Positions 9,860 to 21,636 of a DNA stretch of 64,000 nt are shown in pieces. A program made the translations under genes and the position numbers. This DNA is from Phaeosaccion multiseriatum (taxonomy: Eukaryota > Ochrophyta, other classes). The DNA is taken from assembly GCA_965112735.1 (NCBI GenBank), contig OZ218950.1:4340001-4404000 (forward strand), written 5' to 3'. The notes below the pieces were generated by a model. It was given only the letters and a program-made list of their open reading frames with translations, was not told the DNA's origin and searched no databases. How positions within the stretch are numbered: position 1 is the stretch's first letter; the number at the start of each line of letters is the position of its first letter.

Positions 9860-11634
9860 ATGGAGGTAAGAACGAATGAGCCTTGCCTGACAGCCTGTTC
9901 CTCCACCCTCTTGTGCCAATCATACCCAGCTTATCATTTCCCCCCTCTTCATTTGCTCTCCGTGTCGAACGAGGGCAGAGGAACAAGACGAGATGTTCCC
10001 CCTTTTTCTCACTTTCTACACCCCCTTCTTTCGCCTTCTTCCTGAACGCTGCCATCTTCGATAGGAGGAGCACCAGCAACAGCCGGTGGCAGGAGGAGCA
10101 GGAGAAGATGGGATGGGTGCTGGAGCGGGGGGGTTATCCACGGCAGAAGAGGAGGGAGAGACGGAAGGCATGAAGGGGGAAGTAGCTGTGCCCGCAGCAG
10201 GCGCCAGCAGCGGAGGTGACGACGACGCGAAGAGAGTCGGCTGCGTCGCGGACTTCATGGAGTTTACGGGCTGTACGAGCGAGGAACAGGCATTGTTTTT
10301 CTTGACCGGTTGCGATTTCGATGTTCAGGCTGCCGTGTCCCTCTTCCTGGAGACGGGCGGACAGCAGCGGCAGCAGCCGCAGCCGCAGCAGCAGGACCAG
10401 CAGCAGCAACAACAGTCATCACAGGAGATGCAGGCGGGCTCAGGCAGTGGATGGTCCTCTGACCCTCGCCCTGACCCAGCCTCTTTCCCGGGTCAGGAAA
10501 GTGGGGATGCTTCTTCAACTCCTTGGGGGGCTTGGGGGGCTGAGGAGCAGGAGGAGGAGGAGATCCGGGCGCCTCGGCCAGCCTTCCAGGACACGCTGCT
10601 TGGGGCAGGGGGATTCGGTGGTGGGCTAGGGGGCATGGTGCGTTGTGGTGTGTTGTAGAGTGTGCCTTCACTTTGGACAGGTCCGCATCTCTCTGTGTCT
10701 TCCCCCCCTTGCCATTTGGCACTACCTCTTTCGCAAATCAGGGGTCAGGAGAGGAGGATGCAAGGGGGTGTCTGCTGTGAGCAGTATGGCGTTCGGATCC
10801 TTCCCTCCTTTCCTTCCAGGCTCTTCAATGTTGCGTTTTTTTGCCTCCCTGACTTCCTCCGCTCTTTCTTGCCCTTTATCCTACGGCCTCTCGTCTGTTG
10901 CCCCACCCACCCACCCGCCTGGGACGGATTCAAGCCTATACCGAATCAAAATTGGGCAAGCGGAGGAGGAGCAGGAGCAGGAGCAGGAGCGAGGGCGGCG
11001 GCGGGCCGTGCTTTGCAGGCCAAGAGTCGCGTTCGTACGCAGGCCAAGGAGGAGAAGGACCTGGGCATTGAGTGGATGTTCAAGCCCCCAGAGAAGCTCT
11101 CGCTCACGGAACCTTTTGACGCGGCGCGACAGAAGGCCAAGGAGGAGAACAAGTGGTTGATGGTGAATCTGCAGGACCATAAGGAGTTTAATAGCCACTT
11201 GCTCAACAGGGACGTCTGGGCTGACGAGACTATACAGCTCTTCATGAATGAGAACTTTGTGTTTTGGTGAGTGAGTGTTTGTGTGAGAGAGAGGGAGGCA
11301 GGTATACAGCTGCTTTTCATGAATGAGAATTTCTTGTCTTGGTGGGTGAGTGCAGTGTGAGAGAAAGGGAGACATTGAAGGAGGAAGAGAGAGGGAGGGA
11401 GGGGATAAGAGAGGTGGGGGAGGAGGGAGGGAGAGGGAGGGAGAGAGAGCGAGGGAACGAGAGCAAGAGGGTGACAGAGTTTGGGGGGCGGGCTGGGTGG
11501 ATGGGTGTGAGGAAGGGGAGAGAGGGAGGAACTGGGCTTTGGAGAGAAGGCCTGTACAGTCCGCTCCATTTCCGAGTGTGACGGGTGGGGATTTCTCTCT
11601 TCCCCTCTACAACAATTCCTTCGCCTTGTATTTG

Positions 11635-11667
<33 letters not shown>

Positions 11668-12762
11668 TGCACGCGCGCCCACGCAGGCAAAGGGAGAAGG
11701 GGACGATAGACGGCAAGTTCTTCATTAATCGATACCACCCCGACCTCAGCAAGCTGCCCATGATTATCATACTGGACAAGACTGGCATGAACATCCTCCA
11801 GGTGGGTGAGGGGAGTAGGAAGGATGGGTGATCGATGAAAGGAAACAAGAAGGAGAAGAAGGAGGAAGAAAGAGGCGAAGAGAAACGGGGGTAGATGGTG
11901 CGGTGCTAGCTACTCATCTCTCTCTCTCTATCTCTCTCCTCTGTTCTCACGCCTACTCGCTTGCGCTGACTCACCGTGATTGATGGATTGGTGCTCCCCC
12001 ACCCCCTCCGCCTCCTGTGGTCCTCGCCTCTCGACCGACCCAACCCACCCACCAACCAACCAACCAACCAACCCACCCACCAACCAACCAATGCTTTAGG
12101 TGGAAGGATACGTCAAGGCGTCAGACCTGCTCACCGTGCTCGTTGAGTTCATGGAGAGCAATCACCTCAAGCAGCGGGTGCGGCACCAGCATCAGAGGAA
12201 GATTAGCATCGGAAGCAGTCACGACAGGCAGTACGGGTCGGACTCAGAAGAGAAGAAGGACCCTGCGACTCCCGAAGGGAGCAGTAGCAGTGGTGGTGAT
12301 GGTGGTAGTGGTGGTGGTAGTGGTGGTGGTGGTGGTGGTATGGCGAATAGTGGCACGACGGCAGCAGGCGCTCAACAGCAGCAGGGGCAGGCGGAACGCA
12401 CACGTGAGGATAGTGCTGCTGTATCACCAACTGCTGCTGCTGATGATGATGATGATGATGATGACGATGACGATGATGACGGTAGCGAGGATTATGTGTA
12501 TGAGAGCGACGGAGAGGATGACGGGCAGTACGAGGACGACCAGGACGAGTACGAACAGCAGGAGGAGGGGCGAGGGCAGGAGGGGAGGGCAGCGACGCCA
12601 GAAAAGACTAGTAGCATCCCTGTTGTTCCTGCCGCATCAGTGAAGAAGAGGAAGGAGACTGCCTCTCCGGTCGCCACTCGTAGCACTGGCGGCAGCGGCC
12701 CTCTTCCATCTCCGCCGCCCACCGCAATGGGGACGTCACCTCCGCCCCCCCCCGTAGCACCA

Positions 12763-12795
<33 letters not shown>

Positions 12796-13224
12796 GTAGT
12801 AGTAGTAGGTGACACAACATCAGCATCGGGGACAGGAGGAGGAGGAGGAGGAGGAGGACCAGGGGAAGCGGAGGGGGGAGGGATGCTCTTTGGTGTGCCT
12901 CCCGAGCCCCCTCAGGGCGTTCAAGGTTGCACCCGTCTGCAGCTGCGTCTGGCCAATGGAAAGTCGCTGACCAGGCGTTTTGAACTCACCGATCAGGTAG
13001 GCAGGGGGAGGGAGGGGGGTGCGTTTATTGGCTTGGGGTTCGGTGGCGGTTTGTTTTGCTTCTGGAGTGGGTGTGTGTGAGTGAGAACTGATACTTCTCT
13101 TCTTGTTTGATCTCTCGCGAACAGCAAAGGACGTTTGGCCCATTCGCATATTAACATGGACGCCTAATCTTCATGGAGAGGAAAGGATGGACAGGGGGGG
13201 TACACGAACTTCATCCATGGCCTC

Positions 13225-13261
<37 letters not shown>

Positions 13262-13550
13262 TCTATCGGCGTCGGTCTTGGTGTCCATCCTATCTCCGTG
13301 TTGTGTTGTCTTGCTGTCCACCTATCTTGCCTGGCCTCAGGTGGGTGTGCTGGGCGAAGTGGCGAGGCGGGCTGTGGAGGAGGAGGACGCGTCGAACATC
13401 GGCAAGGCCTTCGAGCTCTTCACAACGTCCAACTCCATACCTCCGAGGAGGATGAGCTTGAGCGACTTGGACCCAGCGACGAGCCTGCAGGACTCCGATC
13501 TGCGTAACACCACTGTCACTATGAAGTGGACGGAGGACGAGCCGGTTTGA
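9860..13550 (+). CDS. UBA-UAS-UBX protein (UBXN7/UBX2-type p97 adaptor)
   Basis: Exons are 9860-9865, 10065-10637, about 10935-11266, 11687-11801, 12100-12996 and 13341-13550, giving about 710 residues. The first exon codes only Met-Glu before GTAAGA. Exon 2 has a UBA-like helix set (CTSEEQALFFLTGCDFD). Exons 3-5 form a UAS thioredoxin-like domain (from LGIEWMFKPP through LPMIIILDKTGMNI). Exon 5 then runs through acidic, Gly, Ala and Pro low complexity into the start of a UBX domain, which is completed by the last exon. UBA-UAS-UBX proteins bridge ubiquitinated clients to Cdc48/p97. The left border of exon 3 is uncertain: 10935 keeps phase 0, and a 26-nt microexon at 10742-10767 joined to 10961 is also possible. 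An AATAAA follows the stop. Confidence 0.9.
11638..11665 (+). repeat. (CA)n microsatellite in UBX intron
   Basis: A short CA run lies just before the acceptor of exon 4 of the UBX gene. Confidence 0.85.
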
Positions 13551-13665
13551 GGAGGACGGAGGAGGAGGAAGGGCAGGCAGACATGAGGGAGGAGAAGAAG
13601 AAGTGGGGCAGGCAGGCGGGAGGAGGCGACGGAGGTTGTCTCTCCTCCTCCTTCTGGCTCGAGTT

Positions 13666-13671
13666 AATAAA
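13666..13671 (+). terminator. AATAAA poly(A) signal, UBX gene
   Basis: The canonical hexamer lies 116 bp after the UBX stop codon. Confidence 0.6.
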
Positions 13672-13826
13672 GTGTACCATTGCTGCTTAATCGCGAATCA
13701 ATTTATTTATTATTATTGTGCAGGCAAAAGGTCAAAAGGGAAGGAAAAAGAAGGCGAATTTGACTTTAGGTTATTGTATACCCCCCCCATGTTCGCCCAC
13801 TTGCGCTGCCCCTCTTGACAGCACAC

Positions 13827-16800
13827 ATGTGGGGGAGGGGTGGTGAGCGTAAGGCATGGGCGAGGCCTGTGGGGTGGCTACTGCTAGTCCTGCAGGCAGT
13901 GGTGGCCTTTGTGGCGGTGGGCTATGTGGTGTTCGAGCAGCAGCGGCAACAGTTGCAACACGAAGGCCCAGGCGATACGTTTTCCCAAGGCCTCTTCTCT
14001 CGGCAGCAAGGCGTGGTGGGGTGGGATGCACAAGGGGGGGAGAGCAGTAGGAGAAATCTAGAGAATGCAGACGCTGGGGCAGACTACTTTGCTCAGCAAA
14101 TCGCAGCAGCAGCAGCGAACGCTGGACCCAGTAACACAGGTACGGAGACGTACTCTGCGCCTCCCCAGCACAGTGACCACAGTGGGCCGGGAGGGGGACA
14201 CGGGATGGCGGGGAAGGAGAGCGCTGCGGCATTGGCGCACAAGGCACTCTTCCCGCTGAGTGCCTGGGACTATGCGGGTATTCTGTGTGCAACTCTGGGG
14301 CTGATGATCGCCGCAGGGGGGGGGATCGGCGGGGGAGGGATCTTGGTGCCCATCTATATTCTCGTGATGCGCTTCCAGCCCAAGTACGCCATTCCCCTGT
14401 CCAACATTACCATCTTCGGCGGGGCCATCACCAACACGGTCCTGAATCTTCCAAAACGGCACCCGGACGCCGACAGGCCTCTGGTGGATTGGGACCTTAT
14501 TTTGGTGATGGAGCCCCTCACCATTGGTGGGGCGTTAGTGGGAAGCTTTGTCAACAAGGTAAAGGTGTTAGAAATGCAATTAGATACTCTCCTCCTCTTG
14601 ATTGAAAGCTGTGTGCCCCTTCTAGGTAAAGTTCCTGTACCTGACCGACGCACCCTCCGCATGAATGGCTTCTGTCTATCCCTCACTACTGTCTTCCTTC
14701 CCCCACCCTCTGTCTGACAAGTGCAATGCGAGAACCTACCCATACTGTACTATCTGCGCACGTCACCATGTAAACTCCACCCCCCCCCCCCCCCTTTGTC
14801 TGCTGCGCCATGTGCGGCCATCTGTGTCATTACTTCCGTCCCTTTGGTCCAGGTTCTGCCGGAGTGGATTTTGGGCTTGTCTCTAGTGATACTCCTCACC
14901 GCCACGGCCAAGCGTACACTGGACAAGGGCCTCAAAGTGTATCGCAAAGAGACCAAGCAGCTCGCCATGGAGGTGTGTTGGGAAGAGTTGGTTAGGTAGC
15001 GCATCAGCACAGCCTCTAAAAGAGAGCGGGCACGTATGCATCTCCTCGTCTTCCCCCTTTCAGCACACCGCTCCCCCCGTCTTCTGCTGCTTCTTGCTCC
15101 GGCACACCTGCTGACTGACTGACTGGCCGACCGACTGGCTTGACTCGCCCACTCCACGTTCATCGCTCGCTCGCCCCCGCCTCCCCCATTAACTCGGTCT
15201 TCCACCTCTCTCTATCTCTCTCCCTCTCTCTCTATATATATATATTTATATGTATACATATCCTCTCCATCTCTCGCTCCCCTCCTACCCCTCTTCAGAG
15301 ACAACCCTCGAGCGAGCTAACCACTCTTCACGAGCACGAGCTGGAGGACCAGGACGGAGAGGAGGGAGAAGACTTGCTGGACAGCTCCGAGCGCAGTGTA
15401 GAGAAGGAGTACTCCTTCGAACTCAAACAGGTCGGTTCGGTCTTTGGTTCTGTCTATCTATCTGTCTATCTGTCTATCTGTCTGTCTGTCTGTCTGTCTA
15501 TCTGTCTGTCTATACTCGGGGGCTCTTGCTGGCGTGGGAGAGAGAAAGAGAGAAAGAGAGAGAGAGGAAGAGCAGCGAGACAAAGTCTCTCTCGCCCTGA
15601 CCCCTTCTCTACCCCATGCATGGCTGTGCCTGTTTTCTCTTTTACCTCCTTCCCCGCCCCCCAACCCAACCCCCCCGTCACTGGGCCCTACCCCACCGAC
15701 CGGGCACGCATTATCATCACGCATTATCATCAGGTTGTGGACGAGGAGAGAGACACTCCTCTTTTTAAGGTGGGGGTGTTGACGGGTGTGTTTATTGTGG
15801 TGCTGGTGGTCAACCTGTTGAAGGGAGGGGGTGCGTTCCCCTCCCCCGTGGGTATTGAGTGCGGCTCCATGGCTTTTTGGATGGCTTCTGTGTTCATTTT
15901 CGCGTGGGTGCTCTATGTGTCGTCAAAAGTGCGGCTATATTTGATCCAGAGGCACATTTTGAAAGAAAAGGTGAGTGAGAGAAGAGGGAGAGAAGGGAGA
16001 GAATGCAGTAGAGAGAGGGGAGGGGAGCGCGAGGCCGAGAGAGAGAGGGAGGGAGAGAAAGCGAGAGGGAGGGAGGGAGAGAGAGAGATCTGCAAGCAAG
16101 ATTGTTTGAAAAGGAAAGCGTATACGCCACAATGAAGAATGGATGGGGCTGTGTACGAGAGGAGACAAAAGAGGAGACGAGGCTTGCGAGGCAAGTGAAG
16201 GAAGGAATTTCATCCCATCCCCTCCCCTCCTCTCCCCTCCCCTGTCTGCCCCACACCACAGGTTGGATACAAATACGTTGAAGGGGACGTGCGATGGGAC
16301 GAACAAGCAACCCTCAAGTACCCAGGCATGTGCTTCTTTGCCGGCTTCTTTGCGGGTCTGTTTGGGGTGGGCGGAGGCATTGTCAAGGGCCCACTCATGC
16401 TGGAAATGGGGGTCCACCCAAGCGTGGCCAGCGCCACCAGTGCCGTGATGATCCTCTACACGAGCTTCACAGCCACGACGTCCTTCCTCGTGTTCGGGCT
16501 GGTCAAGGTGGACTACGCCTGCTTCATGTTCGTGGTGGGACTCTTGGCGACCTTCGTGGGACAGGTAAGGTGGAGCGTAGGGGAGGGGCACCTAGAGAGA
16601 GAGAGAGAGACACAGAGAGAGAGAGAGAAGAGAAAGGGATATATCGGAGAGGGAGATAGAGGGAGAGAGATTGCTGTCAACCACCGAACTCCCGGATCGA
16701 TGCTAACCACTGTCTTGGCATTCTCTTCCCTGCCCATCCCCCCCCCCCCCCCGCTGCCTTGGTGGCCTGTTCACGCCCGAAGGTGTTTGTGAACTACTTG

Positions 16801-16953
16801 GTGAAGAAGTACAAGCGCAGCAGCTTCATCATCGTGTCCATCGGGGCTGTGGTGGCGCTGTCGGCGGTGCTCATGGGTGTACAGAGCCTGCACCGGCTGC
16901 TCTACCCGCCCGAGGGCGTCGAGGAGGCAGGCTTTTGCAGCGCAGGAGAGTAA
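13827..16953 (+). CDS. TauE/SafE (DUF81) family membrane transporter
   Basis: Six exons, 13827-14558, 14853-14972, 15299-15430, 15734-15970, 16262-16564 and 16783-16953, are all joined in phase 0 and encode 564 residues. I chose the ATG at 13827 because the upstream codon at 13815 is TTG. An N-terminal membrane anchor is followed by a Gln/Ser-rich loop. The two pseudo-symmetric halves typical of the family each carry a Gly-rich motif: AAGGGIGGGGILVPIYI in exon 1 and GLFGVGGGIVKGPLMLEMG in exon 5. A hydrophilic acidic loop between them is coded by exon 3. TauE/SafE proteins export sulfite, sulfonates or related anions in bacteria and occur widely in plants and algae; the substrate here is not known. 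The poly(A) signal begins at the base after the TAA. Confidence 0.92.
15222..15260 (+). repeat. TATA/CT low-complexity tract in TauE intron
   Basis: A CT-rich tract followed by (TA)n lies shortly before the acceptor at 15298. Confidence 0.75.
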
Positions 16954-16959
16954 AATAAA
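16954..16959 (+). terminator. AATAAA poly(A) signal, TauE gene
   Basis: The hexamer begins at the base immediately following the TAA stop codon. A markedly AT-rich stretch follows to about 17090. Confidence 0.7.
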
Positions 16960-17166
16960 GTAGGACCCACTGTTTAATTAAACAAAAAGCAAAAGTGTGC
17001 TGCTTTTTATTTTAAATTTTTGAGAGAGAAAGGACAAGAACAAAGAAAAGAAGAAAAGAGACGAAAAAGGAAAAAAAAAAATGGAACGTAATCACAGGTA
17101 GGCGCGTTGGTCCTTCGGCCGATTGACACGTTCGGTCACTGACGAGATTATTACATAAATAACGCA

Positions 17167-20100
17167 ATGAATTCCCAACACCTGCTATCGCTGTGTAGTG
17201 TGCTGCTGCTAGTGGGGCGAGTGAATGCCTTTCTGACCGCAGGAGCAGTAGGAGGAAGCGGAAGAGGAACGACAGCGCCTCATGGTCAGGGGAGGCGCGG
17301 CCTCCGGATGAGTGCCGCTCCGGAGGTAGGACATGAGCAGGCCGATCACTGTCGCTGTAGGGAGGGTCTTTCTTTCTTCGTCAGGAAGGCGGAATGAGTC
17401 CCTTCCATGTTGGCTGTATACTCTTTTGAGGCTTGTACTCATCCCTTGACCCCTCCCTCTCCTTGCGTGGTCTCGGTCGCAGAAGGCGCAGCCTCCCTGT
17501 GGCCTCGACTTGGATACCCTCTGCACCAAGCTTAAGATGGAGGTGAGGGTGATAGAGAAGTGAGGAGGCAGAGGTGGATAGAAAGGCGTCTGTTGTAGGC
17601 TTTCTGTTATTGAGGCACGCCCCCCTCTGTTACACCAGGTCACAGACCTTGATTCCGCCACGATGGGCATCGACAGTCGGGACCCAGACTATGGGGTAGA
17701 GATCATCAAGACGCAGCTGATGGCGAAGGAGGGAGAGTCACTCGGACTCATCCTTGTGGAGGCTGCACAAGGGGTGAGTGAATGAGTACCGAGCGGAAAA
17801 GCCGAAGCGTTCAAAGAGAGATATCCCATCCGTGTGTAAAACTATGGGCTCAAGGGCGGACCGTATTCATGTGGGTGCTGCTGCTCTGCTGCTGCTGCAC
17901 ACAGAACGACGGGCGGGGCTTGGTCTTGATCGACGGCTGTGCGGAGGGATCTCCCGCTGAGAAGAGCGGCGCCTTCCTCCCGGGCGACTTTCTCACTTTC
18001 TGCGGTATTGAGCCCCCTGCAGGTGAGTACGTCGGTCGCTCGATCCTCTGTTCTCAGTCCTCAGTGGTTTTGGATGGATCTTATCCCTTTTTCTACTGGA
18101 GACATGTTGAATCCATTGGCCTCGTGTGTCCATGCCTGATACCGCAATCATCTTTCTTGAATCGAGACTCAGACCCTTCGACCCCCCTGCTCATGCCTGA
18201 TACCGCAATCATCTTTCTTGAATCGAGACTCAGACCCTTCGAGCCCCCTGCTCATGCCTGATACCGCAATCATCTTTCTTGAATCGAGACTCAGACCCTT
18301 CGAGCCCCCTGCTCATGCCTGATACCGCAATCATCTTTCTTGAATCGAGACTCAGACCCTTCGACCCCCCTGCTCATGCCTGATACCGCAATCATCTTTC
18401 TTGAATCGAGACTCAGACCCTTCGACCCCCCTGCTCATGCCTGATACCGCAATCATCTTTCTTGAATCGAGACTCAGACCCTTCGACCCCCCTGCTCATG
18501 CCTGATACCGCAATCATCTTTCTTGAATCGAGACTCAGACCCTTCGACCCCCCTGCTCATGCCTGATACCGCAATCATCTTTCTTGAATCGAGACTCAGA
18601 CCCTTCGACCCCCCTGCTCGTGCCTTACCTCCAGGGGCGATGACTCGTGTTGAGGGCTTTGATTTCGACCAAACGGTGAAATGCCTTATGGAGTGCGATC
18701 GGGTGCAGGTGGAGGCAGGGGAAGGTGAGGAGGAGGAGTGAAGCTTGGAGATGCTGCGGGTCGGAGCAGACGAGCGCACCCCCTTTCCTTGCCGGGCCGC
18801 CGACCAACAATCCTTATTAGTGGGTGTGCTGCCGGAATGATGCCAGCCAGCAAGGGTGGTTGGTGTGTTGTACATGCACTCCGACAGACGGGAGGAATGC
18901 GACATGTGTGGGGCTGATCTCGCAGCTAAGTTGTGAGGAATGGGTACTGAATGCACGTTTCTCTCTCTCTCTCCTCTCTCTCTTCCTCTCTCTCCCTATT
19001 CCTCCTCTCTCCGTCTCTCTGCATGGTGAGAGCAGGGGTCAACATGCAGGGGCTCACCATCGTCTCAAAGAGACTGGTGAAGCGGCAACCCGTTGCCGTT
19101 ACCTTCGAAATGCCCAACATGGCGGAGCAGAAATCTGCGGACGGACGCACTACGAAGTGGTCAGAGAGCTCAACGATTGAGATGCTGTCGGGCTCTAACT
19201 TACGTAAGGAGATGATTCGAAGGTGAGCACCAGAGAAGGAGACATCACTCGCTGCCCCCGGTTACCCAAGCAACTCCATCTGGGCGGGCTAGTAAGGCTT
19301 GGTTGCGTCAGCGCTCGCCCAGACCGGCGCCAGTCTGGAGAGTGCGGTGCCTGGAAGAAGGCAATCTCACTCGTATGTGTACGTCCGTTTGCGGTGTTGC
19401 TTTGCCTTTGCTTTGGTTTCGTGTTTGTTTGGTTCGGCGGTGGTGGCGACTCATGATGTGACCACACACACACAGGGAAGTGCCTGTGTACGACGAGAGT
19501 ACGAGGCGCTTCGATCAGCCCTATGCCACCGGCAACTGTGGAGGGGAGAGCACGTGCGGTAAGTATGATGGGTTATGAATGAAGTCTTCATCGTGTGACA
19601 TCGTGGGTATGTGCAGCGACAGCAGGGGATTTGAGTATTTGCAGAGCTTGCTTGCCGTCGGGGGTACTGCAAAGCGTTCGGTTACGCTGCATCTCTCTTG
19701 ACTTGCCTCCAGAGCGAGAGGGGGCGGGGAGCGGCACATACCTCCCCCACTAACGTGCATCGACAACACCTCAGCCGTCGTACGGAGAGGCGCAACCCCA
19801 CTTCGACACCCTCCACCCGTGCCCAACGCTCTTTGCTCTCCCACCCGCCCACCCACCCACCCACCCACCCACCCACCCACCCTACCAAATCCTCCACTCA
19901 CTTCCCCCGACCCCACACTCACGCGCACGCACACGCACACGCACACCCACACCCACACCCACGCACGCACGCACGCACGCACGCACGCACACCCCCACGT
20001 AACGCAACACACACTGTGTTGCGTTCTTTCCTTCTCTCTTTTCTTCTCCACACCACACAGGCACCTGTTTCGTCGAGGTGCTAGAGGGAGAAGAGCACCT

Positions 20101-20281
20101 CACCCCTCCCGATAGACTCGAGCAGATGCTGCTCAAGGGCTTCCCTCGACGCTGGCGACTGAGCTGTGTGGCCATTGTGGGTAAGGACAATGCCCCCGAT
20201 GCCAAGGTGCGGCTCAGGGCACAGCCGCAGAGTGCCTACCAGGCCGAGAAGAAGAGGCGCAACTCGGAGCTTGTAAGGTAG
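17167..20281 (+). CDS. Plastid-targeted PDZ-[2Fe-2S] ferredoxin fusion protein
   Basis: Eight exons resolve in phase: 17167-17325, 17483-17542, 17639-17773, 17905-18022, 18635-18724, 19036-19222, 19476-19558 and 20061-20281. They encode 350 residues. Residues 1-21 form a signal peptide ending VNA, followed by F, the ASAF-like entry motif of complex red plastids. The middle looks like a PDZ domain (EGESLGLILVEA, then GRGLVLIDGCAEGSPAEKSG and a GD-x-L strand), with its carboxylate-binding loop in GLIL. The C-terminal third is a ferredoxin fold with CGGESTCGTC (C-x5-C-x2-C) and a fourth ligand in RLSC. The first three ligands straddle the exon 7/8 border. PDZ domains bind peptide tails and [2Fe-2S] ferredoxins carry single electrons, so a thylakoid or stromal redox-scaffold role is a reasonable inference. 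The partner is unknown. Confidence 0.88.
18134..18621 (+). repeat. 61-bp minisatellite, 8 copies, in intron 4 of the PDZ-ferredoxin gene
   Basis: Eight head-to-tail copies of a 61-bp unit start at about 18134, 18195, 18256, 18317, 18378, 18439, 18500 and 18561. The copies are almost identical, with a C/G variant near 18183-18244 and 18303. The array ends 13 bp before the exon 5 acceptor, where a ninth copy begins and diverges. Confidence 0.95.
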
Positions 20282-20623
20282 GGGGAGGCGGGACCCACAC
20301 ACAAGAGGTGTAAGCAACTACGTTACGCTTTGTACTACTCCGAGCTAGCTTGGATGGATGGCTTGGACGGGAGAGGAGGAAGGGCCGGTTTTTGGCGCCC
20401 TAGGAGAGCCGGAGCACACCACCGAGAATCGCGAGTGTTTTGGACTGGGCTTGGTTGAGCCTGGTTGGGGAGAGGGAGAGGGAGAGGGAGGGGAGGGGGG
20501 GGGGGGGGAGGTAGAGGCTGTGTAGTCTAGTGGCGTGGCCACCTTCAGCACACACACACACACACACACTGACGCACACACGCACGTAACACAGCACACG
20601 CACACAAACACACATACACACAA

Positions 20624-20680
<57 letters not shown>

Positions 20681-21636
20681 TGTGTGTGCAAAGCGTGGAG
20701 CGAGGAGATGTCCCTCGGAAGAGAGAGATAGGCATATGGGCATGTACATAATTGTTCAGCTCACGGGCAGGGCGGGTGGGTGAGTCCCCACCAAGACTCT
20801 ATTCGGTGGTGCAGCGATGAGCGTTAATTGACACCTACGTGGGCACACCAACTATTTGTAGCTGTAGTACAATAGAGGAGGCGCGTTGGAATACGAGAGA
20901 TAGAGATTTTTTTCTCATGTTGTACCCAAGTCCATGGTCCGTCTTACAATTTTGCATTAAAGTACGCTAAGACGATGGGGCGGGATGAAAGAAGATTATA
21001 TATTCCCTTCCTTCCCTGCCCTGCCTTACCCTTCTCTTCCGGCAAGTTCCTCTTCGCCTTGCTCTACTTTGACCCGTGCCCCACCCATGCTCTGGCGCGA
21101 AGTAGGAGAAGAGCTCGGCCTGCCAGTGCTGTCCACCGTGTCATGCCCCACATCGGCGCGGGGATGAAAACACCACCCCTGCCCGCCTCTCACACCACAA
21201 GGGGGGGGGGGGCATGGCCAGCAGCCAAACAGTGTTTTCTGTCTCTCCCTGGTGGTCCCGGGCGAGGCATTGAGGTCGTGGAATCACACTGCCCTGAGTC
21301 CAGTACTTGAAAGGGCGGGGCTCTCATGTACATGGGTAGCCTCTGTCCTCCAGAGATAAAAGACAATCTTTCGGGGGCGGGCGATACACATGAGAGGTAT
21401 GTACCTCCCGCACTTCACACCCCTGGTGGCTGACTGTCAAGCCACGCCTGTCGACGCTCCTCCTTCCCCGCTTGCTCACTCTGCCCGCCCGGTGTCAGTC
21501 CTTCCCATCGCAAGCTACACTCCCGAAGGAGGAGAGGGGGGATGCACCCAACTCGACCTTGACACGGCGACCTTGGCAGGCCAGAACGAGGTACCATATA
21601 CCCATATACCTGTTCTTAGATACCCAGGACTCTTGC
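20282..21636. other. Intergenic region between convergent 3' ends
   Basis: No supported gene lies here. It holds a G-run near 20495, a CA microsatellite at about 20551-20680, and otherwise unremarkable sequence. Short open frames on both strands show no family match and no splice logic. Confidence 0.6.
20551..20680 (+). repeat. (CA)n microsatellite
   Basis: CA dinucleotides extend over about 130 bp with interruptions in the first half. Confidence 0.92.
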
